Shown piece after piece: positions 24,083 through 31,491 of a DNA stretch of 64,000 bases. The translations under genes and the position numbers were made by a program. The DNA lies in NCBI GenBank assembly GCA_965219925.1, contig OZ244795.1, forward strand, positions 1,054,001-1,118,000, given 5' to 3'. The stretch is from Bin87 sp965219925 (GTDB lineage: Bacteria > Chloroflexota > Dehalococcoidia > Lucifugimonadales > UBA3495). Positions within the stretch are counted from its first letter, which is position 1; each line of letters starts with the position of its first letter. The notes below the pieces were generated by a model that was not told the origin of the DNA, made no database searches, and saw only the letters and a program-made list of their open reading frames with translations.

Positions 24083-24541
24083 CTAATCGCCTTCGGCGTA
24101 AATCAGGTAATAGCTGCGAAACACTCCCGGCAACTTGAGGTCCCGCTCCAATATGTCCAGTGGGCCGCCCGCGCTGAATAGGCTGGGCAGCGTGAGGTCG
24201 TCCGGGGGCACCGGGTGATCCGGATGTCCGCCTTGATACAGCTCGTAGGCCTCCCGATGCTCCTGGCTGCGGCGCCGGATGTGCCGGTGGATCCGGTTGC
24301 TGATCCGGTTCGCGTCCGCCTCGGTGGCGGCGAACACCGTTACGTCAAGGCGCCGCTCCGCCTCGGGGTCCTGGGCGTCCGGCTCGGAACCCCCGATGCT
24401 CCGCAGGAATGCGAAGGGCGTTGGCTCGTTGCCGTCGAACGCGCCGATGGATATTTTCTGCAACTGGAGTTCCGACGGCAGGCCCGCTGTCGCCTCCTCT
24501 ACGATTTCCTTCAGGTCCGGCATGGGATCGTACTCGTCCAT
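24083..24541 (-). CDS. Tail terminator or completion-type protein
   Basis: A 152-residue protein one gene upstream of the tail tube. The middle resembles tail terminator proteins, which cap the tail before it joins the head (ERRLDVTVFAATEADANRISNRIHRHIRRR). The family is not certain. Its ATG is the last base triplet overlapping the previous stop. Confidence 0.55.
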   Translation of the reverse strand: MDEYDPMPDLKEIVEEATAGLPSELQLQKISIGAFDGNEPTPFAFLRSIGGSEPDAQDPEAERRLDVTVFAATEADANRISNRIHRHIRRRSQEHREAYELYQGGHPDHPVPPDDLTLPSLFSAGGPLDILERDLKLPGVFRSYYLIYAEGD

Positions 24542-24933
24542 CAGTCGAACCCTATTCGCCGCGTTGACTTGGCTCCCTTGCGACTGGTTTTGATTGTCTT
24601 GGCCTTCCCGCCGACCCGTTCCGCCAGCTTTCCAAACGCGCGGTCCCCGGCCCGCCGGATGAACCCCGCCTTGGTGGGATGCCGCACTTCCACGGCGGCG
24701 GCGTAAAACACCGCCCGGTCGACTCCAAATCGGCCCACGATGTCATCGCCGACCCGTTTTGCCGGTTCGTTGTGGAAGCCGGCGGCCAGGTTGCCGCGGT
24801 CCACCGGCGCGTCCGCTCGGGCGATCAGCGCGGCGTCGGCGGTGGTTTCATCCAACGCCTCGGCGCCCTCGTCCATCAGCAGCTCGAAAACCTGGTCGCC
24901 GAGCCACACCAGCTGCATGTCGGATTCAGGCAT
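24541..24933 (-). CDS. HK97 gp10-like head-tail joining protein
   Basis: A 130-residue protein with the character of HK97 gp10/minor structural proteins: an N-terminal helix, ADAPVDRGNLAAGFHNEP (the common 'tGnLr.S' region), YAAAVEVRHPTKAGFIRRAGDRAFGKLAERV, and a basic tail. The start at 24933 was chosen because it overlaps the stop of the previous small gene by a few bases. Confidence 0.75.
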   Translation of the reverse strand: MPESDMQLVWLGDQVFELLMDEGAEALDETTADAALIARADAPVDRGNLAAGFHNEPAKRVGDDIVGRFGVDRAVFYAAAVEVRHPTKAGFIRRAGDRAFGKLAERVGGKAKTIKTSRKGAKSTRRIGFD

Positions 24934-25129
24934 GGGGCTGCAACCCCGTTTCCTGGGAAACGGTCTCGTCAATGGCCGTCTCGCCGCCCTGGGGCAGCGC
25001 GCCGGTTTCGACAACCGCCACCTCGATCCCCCGCTCCGGAGGGGCCGGGCCTTGGTGCCTACAAGGCCCCATCAGGTTGCCCTGGAAGCAATGGTCTCCG
25101 TACAAGGGGCAGTTGTATTGAGTGCTCAT
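24926..25129 (-). CDS. Small Cys-rich phage protein
   Basis: A 67-residue protein with C-x6-C-x8-C near the N-terminus (CPLYGDHCFQGNLMGPCRH), a possible zinc site, and an acidic C-terminal half. It overlaps the end of the preceding gene and the start of the next. No family is recognised; an insert of this type among head-tail genes is common in phages. Confidence 0.55.
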   Translation of the reverse strand: MSTQYNCPLYGDHCFQGNLMGPCRHQGPAPPERGIEVAVVETGALPQGGETAIDETVSQETGLQPHA

Positions 25130-25473
25130 GAGATCCTCTCGCAAAGCAGCGCCAGGTGGCGCATTCGGCGCTCCATGGGGGCGCGACCGATGACGCACCT
25201 GCGCTGCCCTTCGTCGTCGATGATGTTCAGCTGGCCGGCCACCACGTCCACGTCCGCTCGCCACCGGATGACGAATACGGCCGTGTTGACGTTCAGCCGG
25301 GCGTCGTTGTCCCAGTCCAGCTGGTCCCGCGGCGCCGCGTCCATCCGTTTTGCCCACACCTTCACCGGCGTGGGGTCGCCCGGCTGATCATGCCCGTAGG
25401 CGTCCTCGACCGAAGGGCCGGGAACCATCAGGGTGATCAGCCGGTCCAGGACCGGCGCGGCGCCGCGCGGCAT
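25126..25473 (-). CDS. Head-tail adaptor (head closure) protein
   Basis: A 115-residue protein of the phage head-tail joining type. The end has the family's typical strand pattern (TAVFVIRWRADVDVVAGQLNIIDDEGQRRCVIGRAPMERRMRHLALLCERI), as in SPP1 gp16-like stoppers. It lies upstream of the gp10-like gene, the expected order. Confidence 0.7.
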   Translation of the reverse strand: MPRGAAPVLDRLITLMVPGPSVEDAYGHDQPGDPTPVKVWAKRMDAAPRDQLDWDNDARLNVNTAVFVIRWRADVDVVAGQLNIIDDEGQRRCVIGRAPMERRMRHLALLCERIS

Positions 25474-25479
25474 GGCCTG

Positions 25480-25980
25480 CTATTCCTCGTCGGCTTCGAC
25501 GACGGCTTCAACGGTGACTTCAACGGTGACTTCCGTCTCCTCGTGGTCATCGTCGTCGTCGGAAGCGTCCTGGCCCTTGTCCGCCGCCTCCGGCTCGTGG
25601 TCATCCTCGCCGTCGTCGGGCACGTCCGCGGCGGGCGACGCATCGCCTTCACCGGGCTCCTGGCCCTCCGAAGGCTGATCGCCCATCAGAAACCCGAACT
25701 CGGCGGCGAACTCGCGGGCCGACACCTCGGAAGCCGCGATCCGGCTCTCCAGGCTGGAGCAGTGGCTCACCACCCGGTCATAGTCGGCAATCGCCTGGTT
25801 GTAGGCCACTTCCTTGCCGGCAGCTTCGGCAACCAGTTGCTGGGCCGCCGACAGGTCGCTGGCCATGGTGGTGTTGGCCGTCTTGTACCCGTCCCGCTCC
25901 GCCGTCAGGGAAGCGATCTTGTTGTCCCGTTCCTTGATTCCGCCGCGCGCGGCCGCCAGAACATCTTGAATGATTGACAT
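25480..25980 (-). CDS. Acidic coiled-coil phage protein
   Basis: A 166-residue protein. Residues about 10-95 form a coiled coil (ERDNKIASLTAERDGYKTAN...). The last 60 residues are extremely acidic, ending in TEVTVEVTVEAVVEADEE. It could be a scaffold-like or head-associated protein, but capsid assembly genes lie farther upstream. No family assigned. Confidence 0.55.
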   Translation of the reverse strand: MSIIQDVLAAARGGIKERDNKIASLTAERDGYKTANTTMASDLSAAQQLVAEAAGKEVAYNQAIADYDRVVSHCSSLESRIAASEVSAREFAAEFGFLMGDQPSEGQEPGEGDASPAADVPDDGEDDHEPEAADKGQDASDDDDDHEETEVTVEVTVEAVVEADEE

Positions 25981-26061
25981 GGTCTCTCCTGCGGGCTCTC
26001 GCCCAGGTTGTGTTTTGGTGTCCCTATCCGGCGTCAGGGCGCCGGCGCCCGTTGGTATTGC

Positions 26062-26409
26062 CTACGCCCGGGGAGCCGGACTCTCCGGCATCTGGACGGA
26101 ACCCTCCTGGCTCTTGTCCGACAGGGCAATCATGACGATGGCCTCATGGACGTCGGCCGGCACGGTCTTGGGTGGCGGATCCGGGTCCGGCTCCGCGATC
26201 TTGCCCATGACGTTGCCGATGCTGGCCACCGCCAGGGTTGCCAGGCCGATGCAGGTGGCGAAGATCATGCCGACCATGACCCCGTCGAAAAACTCGGTGT
26301 TCGTGCCGGTCAGCACGTCCATCCAGCGGAACAGTGCGTACAACACCGCGCCGACAATGCCGGTCAACATGGCCGCCATCGAGACTACGTTGATGCGAAA
26401 CTTGCTCAT
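26062..26409 (-). CDS. Small membrane protein with two helices, possible holin
   Basis: A 115-residue protein. Two transmembrane helices are evident: residues about 8-28 (VVSMAAMLTGIVGAVLYALF) and 43-65 (GVMVGMIFATCIGLATLAVA). The C-terminal half is soluble and Pro/Asp-rich. Two helices with a charged C-terminus would fit a class II holin, yet it lies within head-tail genes and no lysin is adjacent. The ATG at 26409 was chosen for its AGGAG site. Confidence 0.5.
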   Translation of the reverse strand: MSKFRINVVSMAAMLTGIVGAVLYALFRWMDVLTGTNTEFFDGVMVGMIFATCIGLATLAVASIGNVMGKIAEPDPDPPPKTVPADVHEAIVMIALSDKSQEGSVQMPESPAPRA

Positions 26410-26460
26410 GATTGTTGCTTGCTCCTGGCGTCGGGCCAAGTTGTGTTTTGGTGTCCCGCT

Positions 26461-26829
26461 CTAGGGCACCCGCAGCACGGCCACCGTGACGTTGCTGACA
26501 TCGTCGATGGCGAAGCGCAGGGTGTCCCCGTAGATGTGCCTGGGAAAGTCCCGTATGAAACGCTCCGCATTGGCCGGCACCAGGTGGGTCCGTTCGCTCA
26601 CCGCAGCGCCGTCCACCAGGACGTCCCGGCCGATTTCGATGTTCGCCGCCGTGGCGCCGCTCTTCACGTGCAGGAACGTCTTCTCGTCGTTCTGCACCAG
26701 GAACTGGTCGCCGGCCGCCAGCGTGCCATCGGTCAAACGCTGCGCCGCCGGCGTGGGACCCGAGTCCGTGAAGTAGGTCGCGTTCAGCGCCCGCGTCATA
26801 TTCTGCGTGGGGAGAGTTTTTTCAGCCAT
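26461..26829 (-). CDS. Unknown phage protein, beta-rich
   Basis: A 122-residue protein with alternating beta segments (GDQFLVQNDEKTFLHVKSGATAANIEIG) and an NLRFAIDDVSNVTVAVLRVP-like end, compatible with a capsid decoration or minor virion protein. No family is recognised. It is preceded by a clear GGAGGTG site. Confidence 0.5.
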   Translation of the reverse strand: MAEKTLPTQNMTRALNATYFTDSGPTPAAQRLTDGTLAAGDQFLVQNDEKTFLHVKSGATAANIEIGRDVLVDGAAVSERTHLVPANAERFIRDFPRHIYGDTLRFAIDDVSNVTVAVLRVP

Positions 26830-26876
26830 GGTTCACCTCCGGTCGGTTCTTCGCTGGGCCAGCCGCTCCAGCATCG

Positions 26877-27212
26877 TCAGTCGCTCCCGTGGGCGCGTTC
26901 TTTCCGGTCCAGCAGTCCCTCGATGCGCCCCAGCCGGTCCTTGATCGCATTCACGGCCTCGACCATGGTGGCGATGCTGGCGTACACCTGGGCGGAGTCC
27001 TCAATGTGGCGGGTGAGTTCGGCCCGCCGCTCGTTGATGCGCTGGTGCAGGCTCTCAATGTCCTTGGCGTAGTCCAGGCGCAGCTGCTTGATGGCCTCGG
27101 CGTTGGCGGCCACCCGGTGCTTCAGCACCGCCCAGGTGCCGGCAATCCCGGCGCCGGCGGCCAGCAGAAAGACCAGGACCATGACGACGGCCTGGACGTA
27201 CCCCTCAATCAT
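26877..27212 (-). CDS. Membrane-anchored coiled-coil protein
   Basis: A 111-residue protein with one N-terminal transmembrane helix (VQAVVMVLVFLLAAGAGIAGTWAVL) and a long coiled coil after it. It resembles spanin or superinfection-exclusion type small phage membrane proteins in shape only. The ATG at 27212 overlaps the end of the zinc-ribbon gene upstream. Confidence 0.55.
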   Translation of the reverse strand: MIEGYVQAVVMVLVFLLAAGAGIAGTWAVLKHRVAANAEAIKQLRLDYAKDIESLHQRINERRAELTRHIEDSAQVYASIATMVEAVNAIKDRLGRIEGLLDRKERAHGSD

Positions 27213-27339
27213 GATCGCGTCCCTCCGGCGGCTGGCGGGTCCCGCCGTAGCGGTGTCCGCACATCACACAATGCAGCGTGCCCCGTTCGACGATGCCGAC
27301 GAAGCACCGGCCTCCGCAGCGCTGGCAGTAAATGGCCAT
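27205..27339 (-). CDS. Tiny zinc-ribbon protein
   Basis: A 44-residue frame with two CxxC pairs 16 residues apart (CQRCGG and CVMCGH) and its ATG at 27339. The end overlaps the following ATG (ATGATTGA). The regular zinc-ribbon spacing makes it a credible small gene despite its size. Confidence 0.55.
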   Translation of the reverse strand: MAIYCQRCGGRCFVGIVERGTLHCVMCGHRYGGTRQPPEGRDHD

Positions 27340-27351
27340 GGAAGGACCTCA

Positions 27352-27621
27352 TCAGGACCGGGGCGGCCAGAACCAGGTGCCGCGGCGGCCGCCCTCTGAT
27401 TGGGCCACCGAGCCGCACCACATGGTGTCGCCGTTATTGAAGGTGAGGACGCCGTTGACCCATTTAACCGGGTCGGCGGGGTCCACGTCGGTAATCTGCA
27501 TCGCGACCAGGTCGCCGGGCCACGGTTCGTTGAACGTCCGATGGTTGGGGCGGCTGCGATAGGAATCGCAGTCCTTGCCGGACATCCGGTAGTGAACGAT
27601 CTTGCCGATGGTTGGAATCAT
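27352..27621 (-). CDS. Unknown small phage protein
   Basis: An 89-residue protein beginning IPTIGKIVHYRMSGKDCDSY and ending TWFWPPRS. Short proteins with this beginning (a conserved Gly-Arg/Lys-x-V-H-Y segment) are widespread in phages, and their role is unknown to me. It sits within the late operon. Confidence 0.6.
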   Translation of the reverse strand: MIPTIGKIVHYRMSGKDCDSYRSRPNHRTFNEPWPGDLVAMQITDVDPADPVKWVNGVLTFNNGDTMWCGSVAQSEGGRRGTWFWPPRS

Positions 27622-27690
27622 GGTGTGCCTCTCGGTGAGTTTGGGAAGTGGCCCTTAGGTTTCAGATGCGACCGGCGTCGATCCAGTCTT

Positions 27691-27903
27691 TTATGCTTCC
27701 AGGTCCGGCAGGGGCACGGCCGGCGGGCGCTCACTGACCCGGGCAGTGGCCCGGCTCAAATCCACGTCCAGCAGAACACCGCCGCACGTGCACGGGGTCG
27801 GCCCCAGCCGCGTCACGGTCGCTCCTTCGACGACCGGCACGTCGGTCTCCGGCCCATTCGTCACCACTGCGCAATCGTCGGCGTGCGCCACTGTCACCAC
27901 CAT
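27691..27903 (-). CDS. Unknown small phage protein
   Basis: A 70-residue protein with a single CTCGG motif (PTPCTCGGVLLDVDLS). It is acidic and beta-rich. No family recognised. It lies in line with the other late genes. Confidence 0.45.
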   Translation of the reverse strand: MVVTVAHADDCAVVTNGPETDVPVVEGATVTRLGPTPCTCGGVLLDVDLSRATARVSERPPAVPLPDLEA

Positions 27904-27912
27904 GCTCGTCTC

Positions 27913-28785
27913 CTAGTACCGGAACTGTATCCAGAAGTTGCCGGTGCCGCCGAAAAAGGGGAGGTCTGACGGCTCTTCGAACCGGTACGTCGCCCAGGTT
28001 GTGCCGTCATATACCACGCTGGGCTGGACAGTCATGTTCCCGTATCCGGTATAAATGTTGGGGGGTTGCGTTGGTTCTTGCCCAACTGGCACTGCGGCCC
28101 ACAAATACGCGTTAGGCGGCAGAGGCGCCGGATAGTCGGGAACGAGAATAAAATTGCTGTACGACAGCACCGTGCCCGGAGACCCCAGGTCAGCGGCGTC
28201 GATGGTGTCGTCAGCCGACCAGCCGCCCAACTTTGGGACCACCGGACGCGTCGCCCCCTCGGTGTCAACGATCCAGTTCTTGCCCAGCCGTGCGGCGGCA
28301 ATCGTTGTTTTTGATGGCCAGTAGTACCCGTCCACGCCGCCAACCGTGAGCGGCGTCGGATTCCCGAACTCGGCGCGCGCGTTGCCCTTCACGTCGGCCT
28401 CACGTATGACGGTGACCTCCAGCTCCGTGGCCGGCTGCCAGAAGGCGATGTACCGGTCGAGGGCGCCGCCGCCCACTGGCACGATGTCGGTCTGCGACGA
28501 CAGGCCGGAGTTGAAGTCCGCAACGGAGAGGACGGCGTTGGCGCTGACCGCCGACCGGCGGGTGTAGATCTTCGGCTGTATGCCGCCCCGGAATCGCTTC
28601 GCTTCGATGGCGCCGGCATCGTCGAGCAGGTGCAGCACCAGGTCGTCGCCGTTGATCGCGCCGCCGTCTTCGACCAGCGGCAGGATCATGTCGACGGGCA
28701 GGATGATGCCGCCCAACTCCATCAGCTTGCCGTCCTGGTTCAGGATCAGGAAGCGCCCGCTCCAGGGTATCTGTTCCTGCGTCAC
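27913..28785 (-). CDS. Virion protein of unknown type (GTG start)
   Basis: A 290-residue beta-rich protein with Gly/Pro loops, resembling minor head or fibre proteins. The GTG at 28785 overlaps the TGA of the gene before it (GTGA), so I prefer it to the longer in-frame extension, which would be antisense-like Arg-rich sequence. It ends in an aromatic strand (FFGGTGNFWIQFRY). Function is not recognised. Confidence 0.6.
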   Translation of the reverse strand: MTQEQIPWSGRFLILNQDGKLMELGGIILPVDMILPLVEDGGAINGDDLVLHLLDDAGAIEAKRFRGGIQPKIYTRRSAVSANAVLSVADFNSGLSSQTDIVPVGGGALDRYIAFWQPATELEVTVIREADVKGNARAEFGNPTPLTVGGVDGYYWPSKTTIAAARLGKNWIVDTEGATRPVVPKLGGWSADDTIDAADLGSPGTVLSYSNFILVPDYPAPLPPNAYLWAAVPVGQEPTQPPNIYTGYGNMTVQPSVVYDGTTWATYRFEEPSDLPFFGGTGNFWIQFRY

Positions 28786-29486
28786 GGGTTGTACCTCAAC
28801 TGGATCACGATGCCCTCCGCGTTCTCGCCCAGCAGCGACGCGCTGATGCCGACCAGGTGGTCGACCAGGTTGGCTTCCACGACGCCGGCCTGTTGGGTGT
28901 AAACGCCGATCAGGTTGGTGGGGTTGCCCGCGTAGTAGAGCGCGTCCGGATACCCCGCGGCCGCTTCGACCGCGAACCACACGTAGCCCGGGCCACCGTC
29001 CGGAATCGTGAGGTCATCGCCGGAGTACTGCTGGCCGTTGGCCACCTCCCCAGGAGTGACCGTCGTGTCGATGCTCCAGCCGATGTAGCGGTAATGGGTG
29101 CCTGGGTGCGGCGTGTAGGCCGGCGTGAGCGGCGACTCCGGCGTCTCCGGAGCTGTGGTGTCATCGGCGTCCACCGCCCCATCCGCGGCGTAAGCCCCGC
29201 CCTCGTGCCACCAGGCCAGCAGCGACATAGCGCCGCTGTTCCGCATGGCGTCGGGGTGCACGCCGGCGCCGGCGTGCGGCGCATCGTACAGGTAGCCCAC
29301 GAAGCGCACCGCGGCCTCGTCCTTGACGCTGTCGGGCGCGTCGGGCGCGTAAAGGTTGATCAGCTCGTCGGCCACCGAACGCAGCCCCTCGACGATGCCC
29401 AGCTCGGGCTCGGCGGGCGGCGTGGTCGGGTCGGCGCTGACCCTGATCTTGGCGGCCAGGGCAGCGGTGGTGATCTGCAGCGCCAT
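28782..29486 (-). CDS. Head-tail connector (gp6-like) with a C-terminal extension
   Basis: A 234-residue protein. The first 90 residues fit the gp6-like connector fold: AALAAKIRVS...VADELINLYAPDAPDSVKDEAAVRFVGYLYDAPHAG. These proteins ring the portal. The remaining 140 residues, with HYRYIGWSIDTTVTPGEV and GPGYVWFAVE, form an extra beta-rich domain that is not part of the family core. It may be a fusion with a decoration-like domain. Confidence 0.75.
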   Translation of the reverse strand: MALQITTAALAAKIRVSADPTTPPAEPELGIVEGLRSVADELINLYAPDAPDSVKDEAAVRFVGYLYDAPHAGAGVHPDAMRNSGAMSLLAWWHEGGAYAADGAVDADDTTAPETPESPLTPAYTPHPGTHYRYIGWSIDTTVTPGEVANGQQYSGDDLTIPDGGPGYVWFAVEAAAGYPDALYYAGNPTNLIGVYTQQAGVVEANLVDHLVGISASLLGENAEGIVIQLRYNP

Positions 29487-29487
29487 G

Positions 29488-29790
29488 CTACTTCGCCTTG
29501 GCCTTGGCCTTGGCCTTGGCCTTGGTTTGTTTCTGCGCCGGCGCCGGCGCAAAGAGCCGGTTGAAGTCGTCCGGCGTCATCGGCATCAGCTCGCCGCCCG
29601 GGTACCGCACCAGCCAGTCGCCCTGGCGCAGCCGCAGTTCGCCGATGGCCAGCAGCCGACCGCCGGTGCTGGAGAGCGCGCGGCCGTCGTAGGCGGCGGC
29701 CAGCTCGTCCAGGTTGCCGGCATCCACCCGCACGGCCTTCGCCGGCAGGGGACGGCGTTCGTAGTCGTTCATCATCTGGTCCGCGCTCAT
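29488..29790 (-). CDS. Small phage protein with a Lys-Ala repeat tail
   Basis: A 100-residue protein ending in alternating Lys-Ala (KAKAKAKAKAK), coded by an AAGGCC repeat that can slip. The body (VRVDAGNLDELAAAYDGRALSSTGGRLLAIGELRLRQGDWLVRYPGGEL) resembles small phage proteins often found between capsid and connector genes. The Lys-rich tail could bind DNA inside the head. ATG 29790 overlaps the previous stop. Confidence 0.6.
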   Translation of the reverse strand: MSADQMMNDYERRPLPAKAVRVDAGNLDELAAAYDGRALSSTGGRLLAIGELRLRQGDWLVRYPGGELMPMTPDDFNRLFAPAPAQKQTKAKAKAKAKAK

Positions 29791-29954
29791 ATCGTCCTCA
29801 GCACGTGGCGGCGGAACCAGCCGCGGCAGAAGAGCCGGACCGGATTCAGCAGCCAGCGACGCTCCTTGTAGCTGTCGCAGCCCAGGCGGGCGCACTTCGC
29901 CGTGGAGCGGTGCCAGGGCTTGACGCCCAGCAGATAGAGCAGTCGGTGGTACAT
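29787..29954 (-). CDS. Tiny basic phage protein
   Basis: A 55-residue Arg-rich protein (LLGVKPWHRSTAKCARLGCDSYKERRW). Start and stop overlap the neighbours. It has a C-x4-C pair and no family I recognise. Confidence 0.45.
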   Translation of the reverse strand: MYHRLLYLLGVKPWHRSTAKCARLGCDSYKERRWLLNPVRLFCRGWFRRHVLRTI

Positions 29955-30118
29955 CAGCGCTCCCTCTCGATGCGGTATTCCCGCGTGGTGTGAACGGGGT
30001 GCCGCCGGCGGCAGTCGCCGCACTGGCCAGCGGGCGGCGTCCCGGTTTCGGCCGCCTTCCGACAGCCGCACCGGCAACCGCACCGGTATTCGCGATAGGT
30101 CAGTCCGCCGCGGCTCAT
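29954..30118 (-). CDS. Tiny Cys-rich phage protein
   Basis: A 54-residue protein with a CGCRCGC cluster and a later CGDC, likely binding zinc. Its ATG lies just after the protease stop codon, and the stop overlaps the next start. Function unknown. Confidence 0.5.
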   Translation of the reverse strand: MSRGGLTYREYRCGCRCGCRKAAETGTPPAGQCGDCRRRHPVHTTREYRIERER

Positions 30119-30120
30119 CC

Positions 30121-31479
30121 CTACCCCACCAGCCACCGGCGCGCGCGGGAATCGGGGTCCGGCTGCGCCACCACCCGCTCGCCGTCGAACGCGGACCTGG
30201 TCCGCAGCCGCATCTCGCACAACCGGGCGGTCTGCACCACGATCCGCTTGCCGCCGTTCGGCAGATCCTCGGTGGTCGTCACGCTACCGGCGTTCGCCCA
30301 ACCGGCCGTCACCCCGCGCACCAGGCCGGCGTTCAGCTTGGAGAGGAAGTTCTCGGCGTAGGTGGTGTTCGGCAGTTTGCGCCCCACGAACTCCAGGGCT
30401 TCGTCCGTATCCCGGAGCCGGAGGTTGCCCGCGATGGTGGAAGCCAGCACGTCGTCATAGGAATTTCCGGCCAGCAGCATGATCTCGCCGGCCAGGCTGT
30501 CGGTCAGCGAGCCGGGCAGGAACCGCACGTACTCGCCCCGGGCCATGCTCACCACGCCGTCCACGCCGTAGGGCAGGCTGCCCGCCACCCGGGTGCCGTC
30601 GACCTGGCGCAGCTCGGTCGCCTCGGGCGGGAACTCGACGAAGTTGATCTCGGCGTTGTCCTCGTCGTAGCTGCAGCCGTCCGCTTCGGCAGCCGTGACC
30701 AGATCGCCGACCGGCACGTCCAGCAGCTCGGCCAGCCCGCTCAGGCGCGGCATTGGCGGGCAGTTGATGACGCCGCTCAGGATGCCGCCGATGGTCGACG
30801 CCGTAATCCCCGCGGCCTCTCCCAGCTGCGCGTTGGTCAGTTCCTGTTCGTCCCGCAACCGCCGCAGGAGGTTGCCCAGCTGCTCGCCCCGCTGCCCGGC
30901 GTGGCCGCCGGCGCCGCAACCGGCGCAGCGCGCCTCGGGCTGCCAGAGACGGTGTTCAAGCTGCTGGTAGGCGGGCACCTGCTCCGCGTAGCGCAGGTAG
31001 TCGCTCCAGTTGCGGATCTGCAGCCCGCTGTCCGGATAGGCCGGCCGGTCCACGACCCCCCAGCCGTAGAGCCTGGCCTGCATCACCTCGCGCACCTGGT
31101 TGACGACGCGTTCCGCCAGGACGCGGAACTCCAGCGACAGCCCGCGCAGCAGTCCGATCCGCACCTCGGTGTCGGTGGTTCGGCCCCAGATGGTTTCGGG
31201 CAGCACGACCTGGCCCCGCAGGTCCACCTCGGAGTCGGCCACCGAGAGGCCGGAGCCGGTGCGCGCCAGGGGCTGATCTCGGTTGTGCATCCGGTTCGCC
31301 ATCAGGTCGAGGGCGGCCAGGTCGGCGCCGAACGCGCCCGGCATGATCCGCTCCCGGCCCCAGGGGAACACGGCCTCGTCGCCGTAGCGCACCACGACGC
31401 CGTCGACGGTGCCCAGGGCGCCGTCCGCGGCGCGGTGTTCCAGCTCGCCGTAGCGGTATTCGGAGATGTGCTCAGGCAT
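30121..31479 (-). CDS. HK97-type prohead protease fused to an XRE HTH and a second, degenerate protease domain
   Basis: A 452-residue protein. Residues 1-165 are an HK97 prohead serine protease: MPGAFGADL, catalytic His in RMHNRDQPLART, and Ser in LLRGLSLEFRV. Residues about 170-190 carry CAGCGAGGH. Residues about 190-250 form an XRE-type HTH (NAQLGEAAGITASTIGGILSG). Residues about 270-440 repeat the protease pattern (RFLPGSLTDSL, LLAGNSYDDVLAS, LVRGVTAGWA) with the catalytic His and Ser replaced by Asn and Thr. The enzyme normally matures the capsid. It is encoded after the capsid gene, the reverse of HK97. Confidence 0.85.
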   Translation of the reverse strand: MPEHISEYRYGELEHRAADGALGTVDGVVVRYGDEAVFPWGRERIMPGAFGADLAALDLMANRMHNRDQPLARTGSGLSVADSEVDLRGQVVLPETIWGRTTDTEVRIGLLRGLSLEFRVLAERVVNQVREVMQARLYGWGVVDRPAYPDSGLQIRNWSDYLRYAEQVPAYQQLEHRLWQPEARCAGCGAGGHAGQRGEQLGNLLRRLRDEQELTNAQLGEAAGITASTIGGILSGVINCPPMPRLSGLAELLDVPVGDLVTAAEADGCSYDEDNAEINFVEFPPEATELRQVDGTRVAGSLPYGVDGVVSMARGEYVRFLPGSLTDSLAGEIMLLAGNSYDDVLASTIAGNLRLRDTDEALEFVGRKLPNTTYAENFLSKLNAGLVRGVTAGWANAGSVTTTEDLPNGGKRIVVQTARLCEMRLRTRSAFDGERVVAQPDPDSRARRWLVG

Positions 31480-31491
31480 CGCGAACGCCCC

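Noticed and set aside
26062..26409. Firm assignment as holin
   Set aside because: Two helices fit, but no lysin is adjacent and the gene lies among head-tail genes; kept only as a possibility.
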